Shown here one piece after another: positions 58,627 to 64,000 of a DNA stretch of 64,000 bases (position 1 is the first letter of the stretch; each line of letters starts with the position of its first letter). The notes beneath the pieces were generated by a model that worked only from the letters and a program-made list of their open reading frames with translations, ran no database searches and was not told where the DNA came from. The stretch lies in assembly GCF_013466785.1 (NCBI RefSeq), contig NZ_CP059163.1, positions 3,782,001 through 3,846,000 on the forward strand, read 5' to 3'. The position numbers and the translations under genes are program-made. Origin of the DNA: Nocardioides marinisabuli. Its GTDB lineage: Bacteria > Actinomycetota > Actinomycetes > Propionibacteriales > Nocardioidaceae.

Positions 58627-61410
58627 CTAGACCGCTGCCTCCGTCGGATCAAGGAGTCGCTGCGCCGACACCGCGCGCGCCCTGGTCGGGCCCACGACCA
58701 GCGCGAAGGCGCCCCAGAAGTAGGGGTGCAGCCCGCCCGCCACGGCGTCGCGCTGCGCGGCCCTGAGCGCCTCGTCGGCGGGCGTCCCCGACGCGAGCGC
58801 GCGGTGCAGGGCCGCCATCACCTCCGCGGTCGTCGCGTCCGCCACGTGCCACTGGCAGACCACCACGCCCGCCGCCCCCGCCGCCAGGAAGGCCCAGGCC
58901 AGGCCGACCGGCTCGCGCTGGCTGGCATGGGTGCCCGACTGGCAGGCGCTGAGCACCACCAGGGCACCGTCGAGGTCGAGCTGGACGACCTCGGCCGAGG
59001 GCAGCCAACGGTCGTGCAGCCGCAGCCGGGAGAAGAGCGGGTCCTGCGGCTGGTGCAGCCCGTGGCAGGCCACGTGCACCACGTCGGCGCCGGCCACGGA
59101 GGCGGACAGCGCCGCCACCGTGGCCTCCGGGCCCGCCAGGAGGACAGCACCGGGGTGGCAGCCGGCGACGGCCCGCGCCTCCTGCTCGACCAGGGGCGCG
59201 TCCTCGTCGGGCACGCCGGCGACCACCGCCCGCGCGGCCCTCGGGAGGGCCGGGGCGGCCCCGTCCGCGTCCAGCAGGCTCGGGGCCTGGGTGATCGTCC
59301 ACCGTTCGAGGAGGTGGGCCTGCCCGTCGTGCAGGGCAGCGAACGGCACGGTCCCCATCTCCCCGTCCGGCACCACGCACAACCGGGGCCCCAGGCCGAC
59401 GAGCAGGTCGGCGACCGGCTCGATGAGCAGGTCGTGGAGGTCGCGCAGCGTGGCCCGGGCCGACCCGACCAGGGGCCGGGCGCCGGAGGCGAGGTGCGCC
59501 GAGGCGATCGCGGCACGGCTCCACTGGTCGTCGAGGTCGTCGAGCAGGCGGCCCAGGCGGCCCACGACCCCGGGCAGCCGCCGCGCCTCGACCCGGTCGG
59601 GCCGGTGCACGAAGGCCAGCAGGTCGTCGCCCGAGACGTGGTAGGCCAGCGTCGGCACCAGCACGTCCCGGCGTCCCGCCCGGCGCTCGCGCACGCCCGG
59701 TCCGGCGGCCCCGCCCAGGTGGCGCGTGCGCAGGCTGCTGACCCGCCGTTCGAGGTCGCGGGTCCGGGTCGGCGTCGCGGGCGGGGCCTGCTCCTCGGCG
59801 AGGTACTGCGCCTGCAGCTCGGCGTACGCCTCACCCAGGTCGCGGCCCGCCGCCGACAGGACCGGTCCCCGGCCCGCGGCTCGGGCGAGCAGGTCGGCGA
59901 GCGTGCGCGCCCGGACGTCGTCGGCCACGTGGCTGGCCGCGGCGACGTCCCCCGGTCCGCCACGCTCGAGCAGCACCTCGACCAGCTCGCCGTGCGCCTG
60001 CGAGCGGTGCATGCGGAACGCCGTCAGCAACGCGTAGTCGGGCAGCGACCCGGCCGCGCGCTCGAGCGCGGCCAGGGCCCGCACCAGGTGGTCGGCGGCC
60101 AGGTCCAGCTCACCGCGGGAGCGCAGCACCCTGGCCGTGCGCAGCTCGTGCTCGTAGCTGAGCTCGGGCAGGTCGAGGCCGGCCACCAGCGCGGCCACCG
60201 CCCCCAGGCGCTCCTCGGCCTCGGCCGGGTCGGTGGCCAGGTCCGCCCGCAGCAGCCGTGCGCTCACCAGCGGCACCTGCCAGCCCCCCGCCTCCAGCAA
60301 GGCGACCGCCTCGTCCGCCGCCTCGCGCGCCTCGTCCTCCGCGCCCAGCCCCGCCAGGCCCTGCGCACGCGCCAGCGCCACCCTGGCCAGGTGCTGGCGG
60401 TCGTCGACCTCGGCGAAGAGCGCCCCGGCCCGCTGCAGCTCCTCGAGCGCCGACCCGCACCGGTGCTCCGCGAGGTCGCACAGCGACACCAGGAAGCGCG
60501 CGCGTGCCTCGTCGTGGCGCAGCCCCGACCCGGCGGCCTGGGTCGCCGCCGAGCCGGCGGCCTCGCGCGCCTCGTCCCACAGCCCGACGGCCAGGTGGGT
60601 CTGGGCCAGCGCGAGCCGCAACCGCACGGCCTCGGTGAGGGCCCCCAGCCGCTCCAGGCTGCCTCGGGCCTCCTCCAGCAGCCGCAGGGCCTCGCCGACC
60701 TGCCCGAGCTGGCGGTGCGCCTGGGCGGCGTCGCCCCGGCACTGCGCGGCGAACGCGGGGTCGTCGGCCCGCTCGAAGATCTCGATCGCCCTGTCGAAGG
60801 CCGCCAGCGCCTCGACCGGACGGCCCAGCGCGAGCAGCTCGAGCCCGGTGTTGGCCAGGGGCAGCGCGGTCTCGTCGTGCCGGCCCAGGGCGGCGTACTC
60901 GTCCGCGGCTCGGGCGTAGGCCTCGAGCGCCTCGGTGTGCCTGCCGACCAGCCCGTAGGCGACCCCCAGGTTCTTCACGGCGTGGGCCCGCACGTAGCGG
61001 GCCTCCTGCCCGTCGTCCGCGGGACCCGCCGTGCCCAGCTCGGCGAGGGCGGCCGACAGCCGCTCGCCCACCTCGATGGCCTCGTGGTGGCGCCCCAGGT
61101 CGTCGAGGACGTGCATGCGCCCCAGGTCGGTGCGCAGGGCGGCCAGGGTGTGCCCGGCCTCGCTCCACCACCGCCGAGCGTCGGCGATGAGCGCCAGGGC
61201 GGCGTCGAGCTCTCCGCGCTCGGTCATGATCTGGGCCCGCACGTACCTGGCCCGGGCCAGGCGGCTGCGGTCGGCGGCGCGCTCGGCGCGACGGTCGGCC
61301 CACACGGCGAGGCGCTCGGCCCGGCGGGGGTGGCGGTGCACCAGGCCCCCCGCGCGGTCCAGGACCGCGTCGAGCAGGCGGGGCTCGTCGTCTGCGGTCG
61401 GCTCCGGCAC
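58627..61410 (-). CDS. TPR-CHAT protease-like protein
   Basis: Cytoplasmic protein of 927 residues. About residues 1-560 are tetratricopeptide-like helical repeats (roughly ten; examples AVKNLGVAYGLVGRHTEALEAY and ANTGLELLALGRPVEALAAF). Residues 600-920 form a CHAT caspase-like domain with the dyad His783 (VHVACHGL) and Cys823 (VLSACQSG) intact. CHAT proteases include separase relatives and the TPR-CHAT effector of Craspase. GTG 61410 is 6 nt after TACCTT, so it is leaderless. Next genes on the strand are a sigma factor, an unknown and a subtilase. A role in a signal or defence cascade is inferred. Confidence 0.9.
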   Translation of the reverse strand: MPEPTADDEPRLLDAVLDRAGGLVHRHPRRAERLAVWADRRAERAADRSRLARARYVRAQIMTERGELDAALALIADARRWWSEAGHTLAALRTDLGRMHVLDDLGRHHEAIEVGERLSAALAELGTAGPADDGQEARYVRAHAVKNLGVAYGLVGRHTEALEAYARAADEYAALGRHDETALPLANTGLELLALGRPVEALAAFDRAIEIFERADDPAFAAQCRGDAAQAHRQLGQVGEALRLLEEARGSLERLGALTEAVRLRLALAQTHLAVGLWDEAREAAGSAATQAAGSGLRHDEARARFLVSLCDLAEHRCGSALEELQRAGALFAEVDDRQHLARVALARAQGLAGLGAEDEAREAADEAVALLEAGGWQVPLVSARLLRADLATDPAEAEERLGAVAALVAGLDLPELSYEHELRTARVLRSRGELDLAADHLVRALAALERAAGSLPDYALLTAFRMHRSQAHGELVEVLLERGGPGDVAAASHVADDVRARTLADLLARAAGRGPVLSAAGRDLGEAYAELQAQYLAEEQAPPATPTRTRDLERRVSSLRTRHLGGAAGPGVRERRAGRRDVLVPTLAYHVSGDDLLAFVHRPDRVEARRLPGVVGRLGRLLDDLDDQWSRAAIASAHLASGARPLVGSARATLRDLHDLLIEPVADLLVGLGPRLCVVPDGEMGTVPFAALHDGQAHLLERWTITQAPSLLDADGAAPALPRAARAVVAGVPDEDAPLVEQEARAVAGCHPGAVLLAGPEATVAALSASVAGADVVHVACHGLHQPQDPLFSRLRLHDRWLPSAEVVQLDLDGALVVLSACQSGTHASQREPVGLAWAFLAAGAAGVVVCQWHVADATTAEVMAALHRALASGTPADEALRAAQRDAVAGGLHPYFWGAFALVVGPTRARAVSAQRLLDPTEAAV

Positions 61411-61416
61411 GCTCCG

Positions 61417-61422
61417 AAGGTA
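61417..61422 (-). promoter_or_regulatory. -10 box for leaderless CHAT gene
   Basis: TACCTT, 6 nt before GTG 61410. Confidence 0.45.
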
Positions 61423-61723
61423 CGCGAGAGCAGCCCGCGACGGGCCCGCACGGAGGTATCATCAGGTGTCCCCGCGGTTCCCGGAGAAATCTGTCCCGGC
61501 CCGGATCAAAGTGGCCTCTCGGCGACACCGCCCGCGTGCGAGTACACGCCTTCGGCCCCTCGCAACAGTCTTGCGATCGACCTCGTGGCTCGGCAGTGTC
61601 GGGGTCGACGGCAGAGAATCCCCCCTCTCGACGGCCGTCACCCTGGCGGCGGTCGGCCACCCCCCTCCCCCCCGAGAAGAGCCGACCGCCCCAAGGGGCT
61701 CCACGGGACCCCGGCCGGGACCC

Positions 61724-61753
61724 TTGACCCTCGTGTGACGTGCGACATATGTT
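61724..61753 (+). promoter_or_regulatory. Promoter of fadD17-like gene
   Basis: TTGACC (61724-61729), an 18-bp spacer and TATGTT (61748-61753); start of transcription expected near 61760, inside the following operators. Confidence 0.5.
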
Positions 61754-61766
61754 GACACGCGTCAAC
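61751..61766. promoter_or_regulatory. Inverted repeat GTTGAC-N4-GTCAAC
   Basis: Perfect 6-bp arms with spacer ACGC, overlapping the -10 end and abutting the KstR-type box. Could be the site of a second regulator. Confidence 0.5.
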
Positions 61767-61780
61767 TAGAACGTGTTCCA
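61767..61780. promoter_or_regulatory. KstR-type operator upstream of fadD17-like gene
   Basis: TAGAACGTGTTCCA matches TnnAACnnGTTnnA at every fixed position. It lies just downstream of the predicted -10 and 13 bp before the start codon, where a bound TetR-family repressor would block transcription. Confidence 0.75.
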
Positions 61781-61793
61781 CCAAGGGGGACCT

Positions 61794-63362
61794 GTGGCCG
61801 AGAACATCCAGCAGCTGCTGCGCGAGCGGGTCGAGGACGACTCCACCGCGCTCGTGCACGGCGACCGGTCCTGGACCTGGCGCGAGCACCTCGCGGAGGC
61901 CTCTGCCGAGGCGTCGGCGCTCGTGGCCGCCCTCGACCCCCAGCGCCCGGCCCACGTCGGCACCCTGCTCGACAACGGCCCCCAGATGCTGCGGGCGATG
62001 GCCGGCGCGGGCCTCGGCGGCTACGTGCTGTGCGGCATCAACACCACCCGCCGCGGCGAGTCGCTCGCCGCCGACGTACGACGCGCGGACTGCCAGGTCC
62101 TGCTCACCGACGAGGCCCACCTGCCGCTGCTGGCCGGCCTCGACCTCGGCGGCGCCCGGGTCGTCGACGTCGACTCCCAGGAGTGGGCCGACGAGGTCGC
62201 GGCCGCGGGCCCGCTGGTGCCGCACCGCGAGGTGGGCGCCATGGACACGATGATGATGATCTTCACCAGCGGCACCAGCGGCGACCCGAAGGCCGTGCAG
62301 GTGCCCCACATCCTGCCGGTCTTCTCGGGCCTCGACCTGGTCGGCCGCTTCTCGCTGGGCCCCGACGACGTCTGCTACCTGGCGATGCCGCTCTTCCACT
62401 CCAACGCGGTGGCGGCCGGCTGGGCGGTCGCGCTGACCTGCGGCGCGACCATGGTGCCGACGACGTTCTCGGCCTCGCGCTTCCTCGACGACGTGCGCAA
62501 GCACGGCGTGACCTACATGAACTACGTCGGCAAGCCCCTGGCCTACGTGCTGGCCACCGCCGAGCGCGACGACGACGCCGACAACCCGCTGCGGGCGGCG
62601 TTCGGCAACGAGGCCAGCGACCGCGACATCGAGGAGTTCGCGCGGCGCTTCGACTGCCGCGTGGTCGACGGCTTCGGCTCCACCGAGCTGGCCATCATCA
62701 TCCAGCGCGAGGACGGCACCCCGCCCGGGTCGGTCGGCAGGGGCGCGGACGGCGTGGCGATCTACGACAGCGAGAGCGTCACCGAGTGCGCCGTGGCGGT
62801 CTTCGACGAGCACGGCGCTCTCACCAACGCCGACGAGGCGGTGGGCGAGCTGGTCAACACCCAGGGCCGCGGCTACTTCTCCGGCTACTACAACGACCCC
62901 GACGCCGACGACGAGCGGATGCGCCACGGCATGTACTGGTCGGGCGACCTGGCCTACCGCGACGCGGACGGGTGGATCTACCTCGCCGGGCGCACCGCCG
63001 ACTGGATGCGCGTGGACGGCGAGAACCTGGCCGCCGGTCCGATCGAGCGCATCCTGCAGCGGCTCCCCGGGCTCAGCCGGATCGCGGTGTACGCCGTCCC
63101 GGACGAGCGCGTGGGTGACCAGGTGATGGCTGCGGTCGTGCTCGAGGACGAGGCGAGGCTGACCCCGCAGGAGCTCGAGGCGTTCCTCGCCGCGCAGCCC
63201 GACCTCTCCCCCAAGGCCTGGCCCCGCTACGTGCGGATCAACGACGACCTGCCCTCCACGGCCACCAACAAGGTCCTCAAGCGCGAGCTGGTCGCCCAGG
63301 GCGTCAGCGCCGGCGGCGGCACGCTCTGGACCCGCGAGGAGCGCGGGCGCTCGTACGCCTGA
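61794..63362 (+). CDS. fadD17: Acyl-CoA synthetase, FadD17-like
   Basis: ANL-superfamily acyl-CoA ligase of 522 residues. AMP-binding motif IFTSGTSGDPKAVQ near residue 160, VDGFGSTELAII near 295, YWSGDLAYRDADGWIYLAGRTADWMR near 380 and the C-terminal SKAWPRYVRINDDLPSTATNKVLKREL-type tail with the catalytic Lys are present (written here in part). In mycobacteria fadD17 activates steroid side chains and lies beside fadE26-fadE27; here four genes intervene. GTG 61794 has AAGGGGG 4 nt upstream. A strong KstR-type site precedes it. Confidence 0.85.
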   Translation: MAENIQQLLRERVEDDSTALVHGDRSWTWREHLAEASAEASALVAALDPQRPAHVGTLLDNGPQMLRAMAGAGLGGYVLCGINTTRRGESLAADVRRADCQVLLTDEAHLPLLAGLDLGGARVVDVDSQEWADEVAAAGPLVPHREVGAMDTMMMIFTSGTSGDPKAVQVPHILPVFSGLDLVGRFSLGPDDVCYLAMPLFHSNAVAAGWAVALTCGATMVPTTFSASRFLDDVRKHGVTYMNYVGKPLAYVLATAERDDDADNPLRAAFGNEASDRDIEEFARRFDCRVVDGFGSTELAIIIQREDGTPPGSVGRGADGVAIYDSESVTECAVAVFDEHGALTNADEAVGELVNTQGRGYFSGYYNDPDADDERMRHGMYWSGDLAYRDADGWIYLAGRTADWMRVDGENLAAGPIERILQRLPGLSRIAVYAVPDERVGDQVMAAVVLEDEARLTPQELEAFLAAQPDLSPKAWPRYVRINDDLPSTATNKVLKRELVAQGVSAGGGTLWTREERGRSYA

Positions 63363-63374
63363 CCCGGCACGCAG

Positions 63375-63408
63375 CGAGCCCCGCCCCGGACGTCCGGGGC
63401 GGGGCTCG
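63375..63408. terminator. 34-bp perfect palindrome, bidirectional terminator
   Basis: Arms of 16 bp (CGAGCCCCGCCCCGGA and its complement) around a CG centre, 12 bp after the fadD17-like stop and 20 bp after the convergent nitronate monooxygenase-family stop. No T-tract, but the stem is very stable. Confidence 0.75.
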
Positions 63409-63428
63409 TCGCACGTGCGGTGGCCGCC

Positions 63429-64000
63429 TCAGCCGCGCACCTTCTCCAGCGAGGCCACGGCCTCCTCGAACCCGGCGACGAGCTCGGCCACCACGTCGGC
63501 GACCGGTCGCACCTCGTTCATCCGGCCCACGACCTGGCCCACCGGCATCGCGACGACGTCGGGGTCGCCCGAGGCGTTGATGCGGTTGTGGGCGTCGGAG
63601 ACCAGCAGGTTCTGCAACGGCATCGGCAGCGGCGCGGGGGCGCCCTCAGCGGCCCACGCCTCGGTCCACCTGGTCTTGAGCAGGCGCGCCGGCTTGCCGG
63701 TGTAGACCCGGCTGCGCACGGTGTCGCTCGAGGTGGCGCGCAGGAAGGCCGTCTCCCACCCGGCGCTGCCGGCCAGCGAGCGGTACTCCTCGGTGCCGAG
63801 CCAGATCGAGCCGGTCCACACGCCCTGGGCGCCCAGCGCCAGGGACGCGGCGACCTGGCGGCCCGAGCCGATGCCGCCGGCGCCGAGGACCGGGACGTCG
63901 GGACCGACGGCGTCGACGATGTCGGGGGTCAGCACCATGCTGGCGATCTCGCCGGTGTGCCCGCCGGCCTCGTAGCCCTGGGCGACGATGATGTCGACGC
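63429..64000 (-). CDS. Nitronate monooxygenase family protein, C-terminal part
   Basis: FMN-dependent TIM-barrel protein of the nitronate monooxygenase/2-nitropropane dioxygenase family; the gene enters from the right edge, so about 190 C-terminal residues are seen. Typical stretches are AQGYEAGGHTGEIA, VPVLGAGGIGSGRQVAASLALGAQGV, and the loop GTEEYRSLAG. IpdC, a steroid ring-degradation enzyme, belongs to this family, and the neighbourhood is steroid-related, so IpdC-like function is a plausible but unproven reading. Convergent with fadD17 across a strong palindrome. Confidence 0.85.
   Translation of the reverse strand, partial: VDIIVAQGYEAGGHTGEIASMVLTPDIVDAVGPDVPVLGAGGIGSGRQVAASLALGAQGVWTGSIWLGTEEYRSLAGSAGWETAFLRATSSDTVRSRVYTGKPARLLKTRWTEAWAAEGAPAPLPMPLQNLLVSDAHNRINASGDPDVVAMPVGQVVGRMNEVRPVADVVAELVAGFEEAVASLEKVRG

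Larger units (their letters stand above)
61411..61793. other. Divergent regulatory region between CHAT and fadD17-like genes
   Basis: No gene is seen in these 383 bp. At the left end is the CHAT -10 box; at the right end are a sigma-70-like promoter, an inverted repeat and a KstR-type box for the fadD17-like gene. The middle (61445-61720) holds only GC-rich sequence and a short homopolymeric C stretch, with no repeats I could pair convincingly. Confidence 0.55.

Noticed and set aside
58420..61755. Plus-strand open frame of 1111 codons opposite the CHAT gene
   Set aside because: Low-complexity Gly/Arg/Val product and no start signal; the minus-strand frame has clear TPR and CHAT motifs.

Overview
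The window is GC-rich and reads as actinobacterial, most likely a Nocardioides-like member of the Nocardioidaceae. The evidence is the gene set (RbpA, WhiA, SufU-type SUF system, a DUF222/HNH protein, KshA/KshB steroid hydroxylase), frequent GTG starts, ATGA/GTGA overlaps, and many leaderless starts with a TANNNT box 6-8 nt before the start codon. I found no tRNA, rRNA, CRISPR array, prophage or intact insertion sequence.

Layout. 1-10.7 kb: 5'-complete but truncated moaA, SURF1-like protein, ABC exporter, enoyl-CoA hydratase-family protein, ABC-F ATPase, secreted-type zinc metallopeptidase, APH-fold protein, a two-gene ABC-2 transporter and an acVLRF1-type peptidyl-tRNA hydrolase. 10.7-12.7 kb: a DUF222/HNH protein and a 546-bp gene-poor spacer. 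12.7-15.6 kb: a tightly overlapping trio DUF4956 membrane protein > VTC-type polyphosphate polymerase > CotH-kinase lipoprotein. 15.7-18.4 kb: small enzymes (pterin dehydratase-VOC fusion, maleylpyruvate isomerase-like, two VOC, ASCH).

18.4-25.2 kb: a complete SUF iron-sulfur operon, sufR-B-D-Rieske-C-S-U-T. 25.2-46 kb: the conserved actinobacterial central-carbon block: ABC pair, ctaA, ctaB, tkt, tal, pgi, pgl, rbpA, secG, tpiA, pgk, gap, whiA, yvcK, rapZ, uvrC. Departures from the usual order are the absence of zwf-opcA between pgi and pgl, an AbiEi/DUF559-like gene between two inverted arrays of a 22-bp repeat, and a repeat cluster between ctaA and ctaB. 45.8-50.9 kb: exported Rieske protein, uvrA with a near-perfect SOS box, a metallo-beta-lactamase-fold hydrolase and an unknown membrane protein.

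51-64 kb: steroid catabolism. kshA, a small Cys-containing unknown and kshB form one operon, divergent from fadE26-fadE27-like genes; fadD17-like and a nitronate monooxygenase-family gene follow. A KstR-type box precedes fadD17 and a near match lies between kshA and fadE26. Four minus-strand genes lie between fadE27 and fadD17: a TPR-CHAT protease-like protein, an ECF-type sigma factor, an unknown protein and a secreted subtilase. This possible sigma-controlled CHAT/subtilase module is the best candidate for an undescribed system here; the DUF4956-VTC-CotH trio is second.
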